Shown here: positions 11,038 to 21,969 of the stretch, piece by piece
Layout of the letters: every line of letters begins with the position of its first letter
How positions within the stretch are numbered: the stretch's first letter is position 1
From: Rouxiella silvae
GTDB lineage: Bacteria > Pseudomonadota > Gammaproteobacteria > Enterobacterales > Enterobacteriaceae
Direction: 5' to 3'
Length of the DNA stretch: 49,581 nucleotides
Assembly (NCBI RefSeq): GCF_002093625.1
Contig: NZ_MRWD01000043.1
Coordinates: 1-49,581 of the forward strand
Notes under the pieces: model-generated
The model's database searches: none
What the model was told of the DNA's origin: nothing
What the model saw: the letters and a program-made list of their open reading frames with translations, nothing else
Made by a program: the position numbers and the translations under genes

Positions 11038-11580
11038 ATGACATTGAAAGAACTAGTGGTTGGTTTCGGCACCCAGGTTCGCAGTTTGTGGCTGATAGGT
11101 ATGCATACCTTCGCCAAACGCGAAACCTTGATGTACCCGGAAGAACCTGTTTATCTGCCGCCTCGTTACCGTGGCCGCATTGTGTTGACGCGCGATCCTG
11201 ATGGAGACGAGCGCTGCGTAGCCTGTAACCTTTGCGCGGTAGCCTGTCCCGTAGGCTGTATTTCACTACAGAAAGCCGAGATGAAAGACGGTCGTTGGTA
11301 TCCGGAGTTTTTCCGTATCAACTTCTCGCGCTGCATCTTCTGCGGACTCTGTGAAGAAGCCTGCCCAACAACGGCGATTCAGCTGACGCCGGACTTTGAG
11401 TTGGGCGAGTTCAAACGCCAGGATCTGGTGTATGAGAAAGAAGACTTGTTGATCTCTGGACCCGGTAAGTATCCGGAATATAACTTTTACCGGATGGCCG
11501 GTATGGCAGTTGACGGCAAAGCGAAAGGCGAAGCCGAGAACGAAGCCAAGCCGATCAACGTCAAAGGTCTCATGCCTTAA
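11038..11580 (+). CDS. nuoI: NADH-quinone oxidoreductase subunit I
   Basis: A 180-residue ferredoxin-type subunit. Two complete 4Fe-4S motifs, [12 protein letters not shown] and [12 protein letters not shown], hold clusters N6a and N6b that pass electrons to N2 in NuoB. The N-terminus is amphipathic and lies on the membrane next to NuoH. The length is identical to E. coli. A GGGGTGA ribosome site precedes the ATG. nuoJ follows after 12 bp. Confidence 0.98.
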   Translation: MTLKELVVGFGTQVRSLWLIGMHTFAKRETLMYPEEPVYLPPRYRGRIVLTRDPDGDERCVACNLCAVACPVGCISLQKAEMKDGRWYPEFFRINFSRCIFCGLCEEACPTTAIQLTPDFELGEFKRQDLVYEKEDLLISGPGKYPEYNFYRMAGMAVDGKAKGEAENEAKPINVKGLMP

Positions 11581-11592
11581 GGAGCCGCGAGC

Positions 11593-12156
11593 ATGGAATT
11601 TGCATTTTACACTGCAGCCCTGGTGGCCGTGTTGGCGACGTTGCGAACAATCACGCACACCAACCCGGTTCACGCGCTGCTGTACCTGATCATTTCACTG
11701 CTGGCTATCGCCGCCGTGTTCTTCTCGCTCGGGGCCTACTTCGCCGCAGCGCTGGAGATCATCGTTTACGCCGGTGCCATTATGGTGCTGTTCGTGTTCG
11801 TGGTGATGATGCTGAACCTAGGCAGCGTGCAGGAACAAGAGCGAGCCTGGCTGAAACCCTCGACCTGGATTGGGCCTTCGATTCTGGCCGTGGTGCTGCT
11901 GGTGGTGATGATTGCTTCCATCACCGGTCTGCACGATCAGGGCATCAAAGGAACAATGGTTGACGCGAAAGCGGTGGGCATTGCGCTGTTTGGCCCTTAC
12001 GTACTGGCGGTGGAGTTGGCGTCAATGCTGCTTCTGGCCGGTTTAGTGGTGGCCTTCCACATCGGACGTGAACACAAGCCGGGCGAAGTGCTCGGCAACG
12101 CATCCGCTGCACCGGTCAAAGAGATGGCAAAAAGAAAAACGGAGGAGAGAGCATGA
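11593..12156 (+). CDS. nuoJ: NADH-quinone oxidoreductase subunit J
   Basis: A 187-residue membrane subunit with five predicted helices; E. coli has 184. The third helix region, [17 protein letters not shown], is the family signature and includes the pi-bulge segment thought to couple quinone chemistry to proton pumping. The start follows TAAGGAGCC, a strong ribosome site that overlaps the nuoI stop. The stop overlaps nuoK by 4 bp. Confidence 0.97.
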   Translation: MEFAFYTAALVAVLATLRTITHTNPVHALLYLIISLLAIAAVFFSLGAYFAAALEIIVYAGAIMVLFVFVVMMLNLGSVQEQERAWLKPSTWIGPSILAVVLLVVMIASITGLHDQGIKGTMVDAKAVGIALFGPYVLAVELASMLLLAGLVVAFHIGREHKPGEVLGNASAAPVKEMAKRKTEERA

Positions 12157-12455
12157 TCCCTCTACAGCATGGCCTGATCTTGGCCGCAATCCTGTTCGTG
12201 TTGGGACTGACCGGGTTACTGGTACGACGTAACCTGTTGTTTATGTTGATCAGCCTTGAAGTCATGATCAACGCGGCGGCGCTGGCCTTTATTGTGGCCG
12301 GCAGTTATTGGGGGCAGGCAGACGGACAGGTGATGTATATCCTGGCTATCAGTCTGGCGGCAGCGGAAGCCAGTATCGGCTTGGCCTTACTGCTGCAACT
12401 CTATCGTCGTCGTCATACCCTGAATATCGACACTGTCAGTGAGATGCGCGGATGA
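12153..12455 (+). CDS. nuoK: NADH-quinone oxidoreductase subunit K
   Basis: A 100-residue, three-helix MrpC-like subunit, the same length as E. coli. The two membrane glutamates needed for proton transfer are at residues 36 (ISLEVMIN) and 72 (AAAEASIG). It overlaps nuoJ and nuoL by 4 bp each, so the three are probably translationally coupled. Confidence 0.98.
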   Translation: MIPLQHGLILAAILFVLGLTGLLVRRNLLFMLISLEVMINAAALAFIVAGSYWGQADGQVMYILAISLAAAEASIGLALLLQLYRRRHTLNIDTVSEMRG

Positions 12456-14299
12456 ACCTATTATATTTAACCATTTTGTTCCCGCTGATCGGCTTCCTGC
12501 TGTTGGCCTTTTCTCGCGGGCGTTGGTCAGAAAACACGTCAGCTACCGTTGGCGTAGGCTCGATTGGCCTAGCCGCTTTGGTGACGCTTTACGTTGGCAT
12601 CAATTTCCTTAGTCAAAAGGCTACCGGCGTTCAGGTGTTTAACCAAACCCTGTGGAACTGGATGCAGGTCGGTGATTTCAACATCTCCGCCACGCTAACG
12701 CTCGACGGCCTATCGATGACCATGCTGTCTGTGGTGACCGGCGTAGGTTTCTTCATCCACATGTTTGCTTCATGGTACATGCGCGGTGAAGAGGGCTATT
12801 CACGCTTCTTTGCTTATACCAACCTGTTTATCGCCAGCATGGTGATTCTGGTACTGGCAGACAACCTGTTGCTGCTGTATCTCGGTTGGGAAGGGGTAGG
12901 GCTGTGCAGTTACCTGCTGATTGGTTTCTACTACACCAATCCTGAGAACGGCGCGGCAGCGATGAAGGCCTTTATCGTGACCCGCGTAGGTGACGTGTTC
13001 CTGGCCTTTGCGCTGTTCATTCTTTATCGCGAATTGGGCACGCTCAACATTCGTGAACTGATGATTCTGGCACCGCAGAAGCTGGCCGTTGGCGATACCG
13101 CGATTACCTGGGCAACTCTGATGCTGTTGGGCGGTGCCGTAGGTAAATCGGCACAGCTGCCGCTGCAAACTTGGTTGGCGGATGCGATGGCCGGTCCTAC
13201 ACCGGTTTCTGCTCTGATCCATGCCGCGACGATGGTCACCGCCGGTGTCTATCTGATTGCCCGTACCCACGGTCTGTTCCTGATGGCGCCTGAGATTCTG
13301 CATTTGGTCGGCATTATTGGCGCAGTGACGCTGGTTCTGGCGGGCTTTGCGGCGCTGGTGCAAACCGATATCAAGCGCGTGCTGGCCTACTCGACCATGA
13401 GTCAGATTGGCTACATGTTCCTGGCGCTGGGCGTTCAGGCGTGGGACGCCGCCATTTTCCACCTGATGACCCACGCGTTCTTCAAGGCGCTGTTGTTCCT
13501 CTCCTCCGGCTCGGTAATTCTTGCCTGCCACCACGAGCAGAACATCTTCAAAATGGGCGGCCTGCGCAAATCGATTCCACTGGTTTATGTCTGCTTCCTG
13601 GTGGGCGGCGCAGCGCTGTCGGCCTTGCCAATCATCACTGCCGGCTTCTTCAGTAAGGATGAAATTCTGGCCGGTGCGCTGGCAAACGGTCATCTTAATC
13701 TGCTGATTGCCGGACTGGTTGGTGCGTTTATGACCTCGCTGTATACCTTCCGCATGATCTTTATCGTCTTCCACGGCGAAGAGAAGATTAAAGCCCATGC
13801 CGGTAAAGGGATTACCCACCACTTGCCGCTGCTGGTGCTGCTGGTTCTGTCTACCTTCATTGGCGCGATGATCGTTCCGCCACTGCAGGGCGTGTTGCCG
13901 GGTACTACCGAGCTGCCGCACGGTACGGTATTAACGCTTGAAATTACTTCGGGTGTAGTGGCTATTGTCGGCATTTTGCTGGCCGCAGCGTTGTATCTCG
14001 GCAAGCGTACGCTGGTTAACAGCATCGCAAAAAGCGCACCGGGACGCTTCTTCACGACCTGGTGGTTCCATGCCTGGGGCTTTGACTGGCTGTACGACAT
14101 GATTTTCGTGAAACCTTATTTGGCTATCGCGAAACTCCTGCAGCGCGATCCGTTGAACTCGCTAATGAACTTCCCTGCACTGTTTGCCCGTCTGGGTAAC
14201 CGCGGGCTGACATTGAGTGAAAACGGACAGACGCGTTGGTACGTCGCGTCTATGGGATTGGGTGCAGTCGTCGTTTTAGCGCTGTTGCTGGCGATTTAA
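12452..14299 (+). CDS. nuoL: NADH-quinone oxidoreductase subunit L
   Basis: A 615-residue Mrp-antiporter-like proton-pumping subunit at the far end of the membrane arm; E. coli has 613. The conserved [15 protein letters not shown] carries the key glutamate, [20 protein letters not shown] carries the key lysine, and [12 protein letters not shown] follows. The C-terminal part continues into the long lateral helix that runs along NuoM and NuoN. It overlaps nuoK by 4 bp. nuoM starts 29 bp later. Confidence 0.98.
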   Translation: MNLLYLTILFPLIGFLLLAFSRGRWSENTSATVGVGSIGLAALVTLYVGINFLSQKATGVQVFNQTLWNWMQVGDFNISATLTLDGLSMTMLSVVTGVGFFIHMFASWYMRGEEGYSRFFAYTNLFIASMVILVLADNLLLLYLGWEGVGLCSYLLIGFYYTNPENGAAAMKAFIVTRVGDVFLAFALFILYRELGTLNIRELMILAPQKLAVGDTAITWATLMLLGGAVGKSAQLPLQTWLADAMAGPTPVSALIHAATMVTAGVYLIARTHGLFLMAPEILHLVGIIGAVTLVLAGFAALVQTDIKRVLAYSTMSQIGYMFLALGVQAWDAAIFHLMTHAFFKALLFLSSGSVILACHHEQNIFKMGGLRKSIPLVYVCFLVGGAALSALPIITAGFFSKDEILAGALANGHLNLLIAGLVGAFMTSLYTFRMIFIVFHGEEKIKAHAGKGITHHLPLLVLLVLSTFIGAMIVPPLQGVLPGTTELPHGTVLTLEITSGVVAIVGILLAAALYLGKRTLVNSIAKSAPGRFFTTWWFHAWGFDWLYDMIFVKPYLAIAKLLQRDPLNSLMNFPALFARLGNRGLTLSENGQTRWYVASMGLGAVVVLALLLAI

Positions 14300-14328
14300 C
14301 ATAGTAAAAACATAGGGACCTATACGCC

Positions 14329-15858
14329 ATGCTATTACCTTGGCTAATTCTTATCCCCTTTATTGGCGGACTGCTGTCTTGGCAGACTGAGCGCTTCGGA
14401 AGCAAAGTACCGCGCTGGATAGCTCTTATCGCGATGGGGCTGACTTTGGCACTTTCCCTGCAACTCTGGTTGCAGGGGGGTTATTCATTAACCGCACCTG
14501 TGGGTATTCCTCAATGGCAGTCAGAGTTTTCTCTGCCGTGGATCCCGCGCTTTGGCATTGAATTCCATCTGGCTCTGGATGGTCTTTCGCTGCTGATGGT
14601 TGTGCTGACCGGCCTGCTCGGTTTGCTGGCTATTCTCTGCTCGTGGCGCGAAATCCAGAAGTATCAGGGGTTCTTCCACCTGAACCTGCTGTGGATACTT
14701 GGCGGCGTGATCGGCGTGTTCCTGTCCATCGACCTGTTCCTGTTCTTCTTCTTCTGGGAGATGATGCTGGTTCCGATGTACTTCCTGATTGCGCTTTGGG
14801 GTCATAAAGCGTCTGACGGTAAAACGCGCATCAGCGCAGCAACCAAATTCTTCATCTATACCCAGTCCAGTGGTCTGGTGATGTTGATTGCGATTTTGGG
14901 ACTGGTGTTTGTGCACTACAACGCGACCGGCGTGTGGACCTTCAGCTATGAGCAACTGCTGAAAACGCCAATGTCGGAACACGTTGAGTACCTGCTGATG
15001 CTGGGCTTCTTCATTGCTTTCGCGGTGAAAATGCCGGTCGTGCCGTTGCATGGTTGGTTGCCGGATGCGCATAGCCAGGCACCTACCGCGGGTTCGGTTG
15101 ACCTGGCCGGTATCTTGCTGAAAACCGCGGCCTACGGCATGTTGCGCTTCTGCCTGCCGCTGTTCCCACATGCTTCACACGAGTTTGCCCCGATCGCGAT
15201 GTGGCTGGGTGTGATTGGTATCTTCTACGGCGCCTGGATGGCGTTCGCACAGACTGATATCAAACGCCTTATTGCTTACACCAGCGTGTCACACATGGGC
15301 TTTGTTCTGATTGCCATTTACACCGGCAGCCAGCTGGCCTACCAGGGCGCAGTGATCCAGATGATTGCGCACGGGCTTTCCGCAGCCGGTATGTTCATTA
15401 TCTGTGGCCAGATTTACGAACGCCTGCATACTCGTGACATGCGCCTGATGGGCGGCCTGTGGGGGCGCATCAAATACCTGCCTGCACTGTCGCTGTTCTT
15501 CGCGGTGGCAACGCTGGGTATGCCGGGTACCGGTAACTTTGTAGGTGAATTCATGATCCTGTTCGGCAGCTTCCCGATTGTGCCGGTGATCACTGTGATT
15601 TCGACCTTCGGCCTGGTATTTGCCTCGGTTTATTCGCTGGTTATGATGCAGCGTGCATACTACGGCGCGCCTAAGTCGGACCAACCCTTGCAGGGTATGA
15701 CGGGGCGTGAGCTCTCAATCATCCTGCTGCTGGTCGTGTTGCTGGTGCTGCTCGGGGTTTACCCGCAGCCTATCCTCGATACCTCACACGCAGCGATGAG
15801 TAATATTCAGCACTGGTTCGGGTCATCAGTTTCATCAATTTCAACGACAAGGCCGTAA
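14329..15858 (+). CDS. nuoM: NADH-quinone oxidoreductase subunit M
   Basis: A 509-residue antiporter-like proton-pumping subunit (E. coli 509). Glu144 lies in FFFFWEMMLVPMYF and the central lysine in AVKMPVVPLHGWLPDAHSQA, as expected for the proton channel. About 14 transmembrane helices are predicted. It lies between nuoL and nuoN, with 6 bp to the nuoN start. Confidence 0.98.
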   Translation: MLLPWLILIPFIGGLLSWQTERFGSKVPRWIALIAMGLTLALSLQLWLQGGYSLTAPVGIPQWQSEFSLPWIPRFGIEFHLALDGLSLLMVVLTGLLGLLAILCSWREIQKYQGFFHLNLLWILGGVIGVFLSIDLFLFFFFWEMMLVPMYFLIALWGHKASDGKTRISAATKFFIYTQSSGLVMLIAILGLVFVHYNATGVWTFSYEQLLKTPMSEHVEYLLMLGFFIAFAVKMPVVPLHGWLPDAHSQAPTAGSVDLAGILLKTAAYGMLRFCLPLFPHASHEFAPIAMWLGVIGIFYGAWMAFAQTDIKRLIAYTSVSHMGFVLIAIYTGSQLAYQGAVIQMIAHGLSAAGMFIICGQIYERLHTRDMRLMGGLWGRIKYLPALSLFFAVATLGMPGTGNFVGEFMILFGSFPIVPVITVISTFGLVFASVYSLVMMQRAYYGAPKSDQPLQGMTGRELSIILLLVVLLVLLGVYPQPILDTSHAAMSNIQHWFGSSVSSISTTRP

Positions 15859-15864
15859 TTCGCC

Positions 15865-17322
15865 ATGACATTTACTCCTCAAAATCTGATCGCACTGTTA
15901 CCACTGTTGATCGTCGGATTGACGGTGGTATTGGTGATGCTGTCCATTGCGTGGCGACGCGACCATTTCTTTAATGCCACACTGACAGTCATTGGCCTGA
16001 ACATCGCGCTGATTTCGCTGTATTTTGTTGCTCAAGTGGGGCCACAGGATGTGACTCCTCTGCTGCGCATCGACGGTTATTCAATGTTCTACATTGCATT
16101 GGTGCTGTTGGCGAGCCTAGCTACCTGTACGTTCGCGTACCCGTGGCTGGTGGGTTATCCGGATAACCGTGAAGAGTTTTACCTGCTGGTGTTGATAGCG
16201 GCAATGGGCGGTATTTTACTGGCCTGTGCTAATCATCTTGCCTCAATGTTCCTGGGGATTGAACTGATCTCCCTGCCATTATTTGGTTTGATAGGCTATG
16301 CGTACCGACAGAAACGCTCGCTGGAAGCCAGTATCAAATACATGCTGCTTTCGGCTGCTGCGTCTTCGTTCCTGCTGTTTGGTATGGCACTGCTGTACGC
16401 ACAGTCCGGTGACTTGTCGTTCATGGCGCTGGGTAAAAACCTCAGCGATGCCGTGATGCACGAACCACTGCTGTTGGCAGGCTTGGGCATGATGATCGTT
16501 GGTCTGGGCTTCAAGCTGTCTCTGGTGCCTTTCCACCTGTGGACACCGGACGTTTATCAGGGCGCGCCTGCACCGGTATCAACCTTCCTGGCCACCGCCA
16601 GCAAGATTGCGATTTTTGCCGTAGTGATGCGCTTGTTCCTTTATGCACCGGTTGCCAACAGTGAAGCTATCCGCGTCGTGCTGGGCATTATCGCCTTCTG
16701 CTCGATTCTGGTCGGTAACCTGATGGCCATCAGCCAAAGCAATATCAAACGTCTGCTGGGTTACTCTTCAATCGCGCATCTGGGTTACCTGTTGGTCGCG
16801 CTGATTGCCGTACAAACCCATCAGCTATCGATGGAAACCGTGGGCGTTTATCTGGCAGGTTACCTGTTCAGCAGCCTGGGTGCCTTCGGCGTGGTAAGCC
16901 TGATGTCTAGTCCTTACAGCGGTCCGGATGCAGAATCACTGTTCTCCTACCGCGGTCTGTTCTGGCACAAGCCGATTCTTTCGGCGGTAATGACGGTGAT
17001 GATGCTGTCATTGGCGGGCATTCCAATGACGCTGGGCTTCATCGGCAAGTTCTACGTTATTGCAACCGGCGTGACCGCGCATCTGTGGTGGTTGACCGGT
17101 GCAGTGGTGGTGGGCAGCGCGATTGGCCTTTACTACTATCTGCGCGTTACCGTTAGCCTGTTCCTGAGTGCGCCGGACCGACTGGTGCGCGATACGCCTT
17201 CCAACTGGGCGCTTACCGCCGGCGGTGTCGTAGTCCTTATCTCCGCAATTCTGGTACTGGTACTGGGTATCTATCCGCAGCCGCTTATCTCGCTGGTTCA
17301 GTTGGCTCAGCCTCTGATGTAA
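15865..17322 (+). CDS. nuoN: NADH-quinone oxidoreductase subunit N
   Basis: A 485-residue antiporter-like proton-pumping subunit (E. coli 485), the last gene of the operon. [16 protein letters not shown] carries the conserved glutamate and [20 protein letters not shown] the lysine. It sits beside NuoK and NuoJ in the membrane arm. A strong intrinsic terminator follows at 17341, so the transcription unit ends here. Confidence 0.98.
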   Translation: MTFTPQNLIALLPLLIVGLTVVLVMLSIAWRRDHFFNATLTVIGLNIALISLYFVAQVGPQDVTPLLRIDGYSMFYIALVLLASLATCTFAYPWLVGYPDNREEFYLLVLIAAMGGILLACANHLASMFLGIELISLPLFGLIGYAYRQKRSLEASIKYMLLSAAASSFLLFGMALLYAQSGDLSFMALGKNLSDAVMHEPLLLAGLGMMIVGLGFKLSLVPFHLWTPDVYQGAPAPVSTFLATASKIAIFAVVMRLFLYAPVANSEAIRVVLGIIAFCSILVGNLMAISQSNIKRLLGYSSIAHLGYLLVALIAVQTHQLSMETVGVYLAGYLFSSLGAFGVVSLMSSPYSGPDAESLFSYRGLFWHKPILSAVMTVMMLSLAGIPMTLGFIGKFYVIATGVTAHLWWLTGAVVVGSAIGLYYYLRVTVSLFLSAPDRLVRDTPSNWALTAGGVVVLISAILVLVLGIYPQPLISLVQLAQPLM

Positions 17323-17340
17323 CGTTGGTTAAGTGACCTT

Positions 17341-17375
17341 AAAAACCGTACGTCTTTGATGTACGGTTTTTTTTT
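17341..17375 (+). terminator. Intrinsic terminator of the nuo operon
   Basis: A-rich stem AAAAACCGTAC pairs with GTACGGTTTTT around a 9-base loop and is followed by more T, nine in a row in total. It starts 18 bp after the nuoN stop. A textbook rho-independent terminator. Confidence 0.95.
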
Positions 17376-17511
17376 GCCTTGAGCAGGCATATTAAATTTT
17401 GATGAATTTATATTAATTTCGTCAGTAAAACGCCTGTAAATATTTCATTTTGTAATTTCGAGTGTAGAATCTGCACTTTATTTTTCGGTCGTATTGACTG
17501 GGGACTTTGCA

Positions 17512-18039
17512 ATGAATGTTTTATTTACGATTGCCATAACGACAGGGCTTCTTTCAGGGATTTGGGGCTGGATTGCGATTACGCTTGGCCTGATTGGCTG
17601 GGCAGGTTTTCTGGGTTATGCCGCCTGCTTTGCTTCACCGATAAGCGGTTTTAGAGGTTTTTTGATCACCGCATTGACCTGCTGTAGCGGAGTGTTTTGG
17701 GGCGAAATGATTAAAACGGGCAGCGCCCTACGCCCCGAATGGAGCATTTTAGGCTACGTAGTTATTGGACTGGTTGGGTTTGCCATGTGCATGCAGTCTA
17801 CGTATCAGTGGCTGGCCTTTCTCCCCGGGACCTTTATTGGCGCCAGTGCGGCACTTGCCAGCCCTCAAAACTGGCAGACAGTCATTGTCTCGCTGCTGCT
17901 TGGGTTGATATTTGCCTACGCCATGAAACTGAGCGGAATGTGGCTATTGCACAAGCAGCAGGCGCTTAGCGAGGCGCGATTAAAAGCCAAAACTCCGCCG
18001 GTGGCTTATTCTGTAGTATCAGGGTCAGAAGGTTCTTAA
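17512..18039 (+). CDS. ycdZ: YcdZ-like DUF1097 inner-membrane protein
   Basis: A 175-residue hydrophobic protein with about five to six transmembrane segments. It resembles E. coli YcdZ (DUF1097, 163 residues) from its first residues: MNVLFTIAITTGLLSGIWGW, then AGFLGYAACFASP, and FLPGTFIGASAAL further on. The function of the family is unknown. The ATG at 17512 is preferred over an upstream TTG at 17494 because GGGGA lies 8 bp before it and the match to YcdZ starts there. It stands alone between the nuo terminator and elaB; in E. coli ycdZ is elsewhere on the chromosome, so the location is lineage-specific. Confidence 0.85.
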   Translation: MNVLFTIAITTGLLSGIWGWIAITLGLIGWAGFLGYAACFASPISGFRGFLITALTCCSGVFWGEMIKTGSALRPEWSILGYVVIGLVGFAMCMQSTYQWLAFLPGTFIGASAALASPQNWQTVIVSLLLGLIFAYAMKLSGMWLLHKQQALSEARLKAKTPPVAYSVVSGSEGS

Positions 18040-18155
18040 AAGGCTGAATCAGGAGTATTTAGTTGCCACTCGGGGCAGCAACTCGGTCGAAAGTAGGCTA
18101 GGGTTAAAGACATCGAGTGCAATAACTCGCTGAATCACACAACAAGGAGAACAGA

Positions 18156-18464
18156 ATGGCTAACCAATTCGAACCACAGCAAACCAGTCTTGATGACGAT
18201 CTCAGAATGCTTAGCGAAACGCTGGAAGAGGTGCTTAAATCTTCAGGTGATAAAGCGGATGAGAAGTATATCGAAATAAAGAGTCGAGCCGAGCAGGCGT
18301 TGAATGACGTGCAATCACGTCTGAGTTCGGCGACAGATTCTTACTGTGCTAAGGCGAAAACCGTGGTCCGTCAGGCCGATTCCTACGTGCATGACAAACC
18401 TTGGCATGGCGTAGGTGTGGGTGCCGCGGTAGGCCTGGTTATCGGGCTGCTGCTGCGCCGCTAA
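18156..18464 (+). CDS. elaB: ElaB, DUF883 C-tail-anchored membrane protein
   Basis: A 102-residue protein of the ElaB/YqjD/YgaM family. The N-terminal two thirds is helical and charged (LSETLEEVLKSSGDKADEKY), and a single C-terminal hydrophobic segment (VGVGAAVGLVIGLLL) ends in Arg-Arg. In E. coli such proteins anchor in the inner membrane, bind stationary-phase ribosomes and depend on RpoS; ElaB also protects against oxidative and heat stress. The pattern and length (E. coli 101) match ElaB best, and elaB lies close to the men genes in E. coli too. A strong AAGGAGA ribosome site precedes the ATG. Confidence 0.93.
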   Translation: MANQFEPQQTSLDDDLRMLSETLEEVLKSSGDKADEKYIEIKSRAEQALNDVQSRLSSATDSYCAKAKTVVRQADSYVHDKPWHGVGVGAAVGLVIGLLLRR

Positions 18465-18519
18465 AGGGTCAACGTTATTTTGATGAACGTAGTCCCATTA
18501 ATGAGTTAGCATCACCAAT

Positions 18520-18548
18520 GAGACAGCTTAGGCTGTCTCTATTTTTTT
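18520..18548 (+). terminator. Intrinsic terminator after elaB
   Basis: Perfect 8-bp stem GAGACAGC/GCTGTCTC with loop TTAG, followed by TATTTTTTT. It separates elaB from menD. Confidence 0.93.
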
Positions 18549-18651
18549 AACCTTTTTCCCTCTTAAAACCTCCTTTTGATCTGCAACAGCATCTGACATC
18601 AGTTAACCGCGCATAATTCTGCTATCAAGCAAATTGAGCGGAGAGCAGGCT

Positions 18652-20325
18652 ATGTCGGTGAGTGCATTTAACCATCGCTGGGCGAGCGTCATTCTGGAAG
18701 CTTTGGCACGTCACGGCGTTCGCCACGTCTGTATTGCTCCCGGTTCACGCTCAACTCCTCTTACGTTGGCCGCCGCGGCTCATGCGCATTTTATTTGTCA
18801 TACCCATTTCGACGAGCGCGGATTAGGGCACTTGGCACTGGGGCTTGCCAAAGGCGCCGGCGAACGTGTGGCAGTCATTGTTACCTCGGGCACCGCCGTG
18901 GCGAACCTTTATCCAGCCGTTATTGAGGCCGGTCTTAGCGGTGAAAGGCTGATAATGCTGACCGCCGATCGCCCGCTCGAGTCTATCGACTGCGGGGCTA
19001 ATCAGGCCATTTCACAGCCGGGTATTTTCTCCTCTCACGTCACCGATGCCTTAAATTTACCCACGCCGACGTCGACGATTGCCGCCCGCTGGCTGGTGTC
19101 GGCAATCGACGACCTGATCGCCCGTCAAACGCACGGTGCAGTCCATATTAACTGCCCGTTTGCCGAACCGCTTTATGGTGAATCGGACGAGGAAGATGCG
19201 GCGTGGAGTGACGCGCTCGGTGACTGGTGGCAAAACAGTAAGCCCTGGTTGCAGCAGTCGGTCCATTTTCAGCCGCCGTTGCTACACGACTGGGAGAGTG
19301 GGTGTCAAAGGCGCGGGGTAGTGATTGCCGGATGTTTGAGTGTGCATGAAGGAAAGCAGGTGGCGCAATGGGCAGCAACGCTCGGCTGGCCACTGCTGTC
19401 GGATGTACAGTCGCATAGCGGACAGCCTCTCGCCTGTGCGGATTTGTGGTTGGCGAATCCCAAGGCGCAGTCATCATTACAGCGCGCAGAACTGGTGGTT
19501 CAGTTTGGCAGTCGCCTGACCAGCAAGCGTTTGTTGCAGTGGCTGTCATCCTGTCAAGTAACAGAATATTGGCTGATTGAAGACCGGGCGGGGCGTTTGG
19601 ATCCTGCACATCATCGTGGGCGACGTATTGTTTCACCGATTGGCCCTTGGTTGAGTCAGCATCCTGCATTAGCCCGCCCTCCGTGGGCAGAATCACTGGC
19701 CAGTCTCTCTTCTATGGCCAAATCCTGCGTTGAGCAACGTTTAGCTACACAGTTTGGTGAAGCACAGGTGGCCAGCCGAATTGTCGAGCTGTTGCCGCCG
19801 CACGGACAGCTATTTTTAGGCAACAGTTTGGTGGTGCGAATGGTCGACGCCTTTGCCCAACTGCCTGTTGAATATCCGGTATTCGCTAATCGCGGTGCCA
19901 GCGGTATTGATGGCCTGCTGGCGACTGCCGCCGGTGTGGAACGCGCCTGCTGTAGGCCGACGCTTGTCCTGCTGGGAGACCTTTCCGCTTTGTACGACCT
20001 CAACTCTCTGGCCCTGCTACGCCAAAGCTCTGCTCCGATGGTCATCCTGTTGGTCAATAATCAGGGCGGGCAAATTTTCTCTCTGCTGCCAACGCCGTTG
20101 GCTACCCGCCAGCGTTTTTACTGCATGCCACAGCAGGTTGATTTCCGCCACGCCGCCGCCGCGTTCGGTTTGCAGTACGCCAGCCCCGAAAGCTGGTATG
20201 CACTGCTTCATGACGTCACTCAGCGCTGGAAGCTCGGGGGCGTTACGTTGATTGAGCTTAAGGTAGCCCCCACCGCAGGCGGTGAAGCATTGACGCAGCT
20301 GTTGCAGCAGGTGAGCGAATTATGA
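18652..20325 (+). CDS. menD: MenD, SEPHCHC synthase
   Basis: A 557-residue thiamine-diphosphate enzyme (E. coli 556) that joins isochorismate and 2-oxoglutarate to give 2-succinyl-5-enolpyruvyl-6-hydroxy-3-cyclohexene-1-carboxylate, the first committed step to menaquinone. The N-terminal region has [16 protein letters not shown] and the catalytic-glutamate segment [19 protein letters not shown]; the C-terminal region has [18 protein letters not shown] and the cofactor segment [14 protein letters not shown]. The ATG at 18652 ([11 protein letters not shown]) has GGAGAG 7 bp upstream and is preferred over an in-frame TTG at 18634. It leads the men operon here; menF, normally just upstream in E. 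coli, is absent. It overlaps menH by 4 bp. Confidence 0.96.
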   Translation: MSVSAFNHRWASVILEALARHGVRHVCIAPGSRSTPLTLAAAAHAHFICHTHFDERGLGHLALGLAKGAGERVAVIVTSGTAVANLYPAVIEAGLSGERLIMLTADRPLESIDCGANQAISQPGIFSSHVTDALNLPTPTSTIAARWLVSAIDDLIARQTHGAVHINCPFAEPLYGESDEEDAAWSDALGDWWQNSKPWLQQSVHFQPPLLHDWESGCQRRGVVIAGCLSVHEGKQVAQWAATLGWPLLSDVQSHSGQPLACADLWLANPKAQSSLQRAELVVQFGSRLTSKRLLQWLSSCQVTEYWLIEDRAGRLDPAHHRGRRIVSPIGPWLSQHPALARPPWAESLASLSSMAKSCVEQRLATQFGEAQVASRIVELLPPHGQLFLGNSLVVRMVDAFAQLPVEYPVFANRGASGIDGLLATAAGVERACCRPTLVLLGDLSALYDLNSLALLRQSSAPMVILLVNNQGGQIFSLLPTPLATRQRFYCMPQQVDFRHAAAAFGLQYASPESWYALLHDVTQRWKLGGVTLIELKVAPTAGGEALTQLLQQVSEL

Positions 20326-21173
20326 CCCTTTCCTGCGCGCGTATTAACGGCGACACCTTTGATGACACGCGTCCCTGGCTGGTTTTTTTGCACGGATTTC
20401 TGGGCAACGGCGCAGACTGGTGTTCCTTACTCAAGCATCTCGCACACTGGCGCTGCCTGCTGGTCGACCTTCCGGGGCACGGCGCATCGGCACACGTTAC
20501 CGCCGCCGGATTTGCCGACCTGAGTCAGCGTTTGAGTTGCACGCTCAAGCAGCATGGAATCAGTCAATATTGGCTGATCGGCTATTCTCTCGGCGGTAGA
20601 GTCGCCCTTTATCACGCCTGCCACGGGGAACATTCTGGCCTGCAGGGGCTGGTTATTGAAGGCGGGCATCCCGGGCTTGAAACCGTATCGCAAAGGCAGT
20701 CAAGGCAGCAGCACGATCGTCGCTGGTGTGAAAAGCTTCAGCGGATGCCGCTGCAAAATTTTCTCGCGCAGTGGTATCGGCAGCCGGTGTTTCACGACCT
20801 GTCTGCCGCACAGCGCACCTCGCTCATTCAGCTGCGGCTGGCCAATGATCCCCTACGGCTCGCCGCGATATTTACCGCGACCTCGCTGGCGCTGCAGCCT
20901 GATTTACGTCCACAAATCCGCAAACTGTGTGTTCCCTATCTTTGGCTGTGTGGCAGCGAAGATGAAAAATTCCTCTCGCTTGCCCGTCGCTCGAACCTGC
21001 CGATCACTGCCATAGAGGGAGCCGGTCACAATGTTCATCGGGCGCAGCCGGCACTGTTTGCCCATCGTCTGACTGAATTTATTTACTTAAACCGTTTAAA
21101 TGAGAACCGAGATGACTCCTATCGACCAGAAATGCCTTTATGCGCCCCTCAGCTGGCTCGACTGCTCGGCTGA
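20322..21173 (+). CDS. menH: MenH, SHCHC synthase
   Basis: A 283-residue alpha/beta hydrolase that eliminates pyruvate from the MenD product. The nucleophile elbow [10 protein letters not shown], the oxyanion segment [12 protein letters not shown] and the catalytic His in [12 protein letters not shown] are all visible. E. coli MenH has 252 residues and ends just after the match at [15 protein letters not shown]. Here the frame continues for about 26 residues and overlaps menB by 62 bp, an unusually long overlap. The tail shows no family feature; it may be a lost stop codon or an assembly error. Confidence 0.9.
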   Translation: MTLSCARINGDTFDDTRPWLVFLHGFLGNGADWCSLLKHLAHWRCLLVDLPGHGASAHVTAAGFADLSQRLSCTLKQHGISQYWLIGYSLGGRVALYHACHGEHSGLQGLVIEGGHPGLETVSQRQSRQQHDRRWCEKLQRMPLQNFLAQWYRQPVFHDLSAAQRTSLIQLRLANDPLRLAAIFTATSLALQPDLRPQIRKLCVPYLWLCGSEDEKFLSLARRSNLPITAIEGAGHNVHRAQPALFAHRLTEFIYLNRLNENRDDSYRPEMPLCAPQLARLLG

Positions 21174-21969
21174 TTTTGAAGATATTCGCTATCATAAATC
21201 GGCTGACGGTATGGCTAAAATCACGATTAATCGTCCCGAGGTGCGCAATGCCTTTCGTCCGTTGACGGTCAAAGAGATGATGCGAGCAATGGAAGACGCC
21301 CGCTACGATGACAGCATCGGGGTGATTATTTTAACCGGTGAGGGGGATAAAGCCTTCTGCGCGGGCGGCGACCAAAAGGTGCGCGGCGACTACGGTGGCT
21401 ATCGTGATGACAGCGGCGTGCATCATCTGAACATTCTGGATTTTCAGCGCCAAATTCGGACTTCTCCAAAACCGGTGGTGGCGATGGTCGCCGGATATGC
21501 CATCGGTGGTGGACACGTTTTACATATGATGTGTGATATCACGCTGGCCGCAGACAACGCAATGTTTGGGCAAACCGGCCCTAAAGTGGGATCGTTTGAC
21601 GGCGGTTGGGGGGCGTCGTATATGGCACGCATCGTTGGGCAGAAAAAAGCCCGTGAAATCTGGTTTCTCTGCCGGCAGTACGACGCGGTCGCCGCGCTGG
21701 ATATGGGATTAGTGAACAGCGTAGTGCCGCTGGCCGAGCTTGAAAAAGAAACTGTCCGCTGGTGTCGAGAAATCCTGCAAAACAGCCCGATGGCGCTGCG
21801 CTGTCTGAAGGCGGCCCTTAACGCCGACTGCGACGGACAGGCGGGTCTTCAGGAGCTGGCGGGTAACGCGACCATGCTGTTTTACATGACTGATGAAGGT
21901 CAGGAAGGGCGCAACGCATTCAATGAAAAGCGCGCGCCTGATTTCAGCCGATTTAAACGTAATCCTTGA
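21112..21969 (+). CDS. menB: MenB, 1,4-dihydroxy-2-naphthoyl-CoA synthase
   Basis: A 285-residue crotonase-family enzyme that closes the second ring of the naphthoquinone. [35 protein letters not shown] and [16 protein letters not shown] are the CoA-binding, oxyanion and active-site segments. From [13 protein letters not shown] onwards it is almost identical to E. coli MenB. The ATG at 21112 gives the exact E. coli length; an in-frame ATG at 21100 has no ribosome site. Both lie inside the 3' end of menH. Its TGA overlaps the menC ATG by one base. Confidence 0.96.
   Translation: MTPIDQKCLYAPLSWLDCSADFEDIRYHKSADGMAKITINRPEVRNAFRPLTVKEMMRAMEDARYDDSIGVIILTGEGDKAFCAGGDQKVRGDYGGYRDDSGVHHLNILDFQRQIRTSPKPVVAMVAGYAIGGGHVLHMMCDITLAADNAMFGQTGPKVGSFDGGWGASYMARIVGQKKAREIWFLCRQYDAVAALDMGLVNSVVPLAELEKETVRWCREILQNSPMALRCLKAALNADCDGQAGLQELAGNATMLFYMTDEGQEGRNAFNEKRAPDFSRFKRNP

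Noticed and set aside
12800..13921. Minus-strand open frame of 373 residues inside nuoL
   Set aside because: It lies wholly antisense to a certain gene and is Gln/His/Arg-rich, typical of a shadow of a membrane-protein gene.
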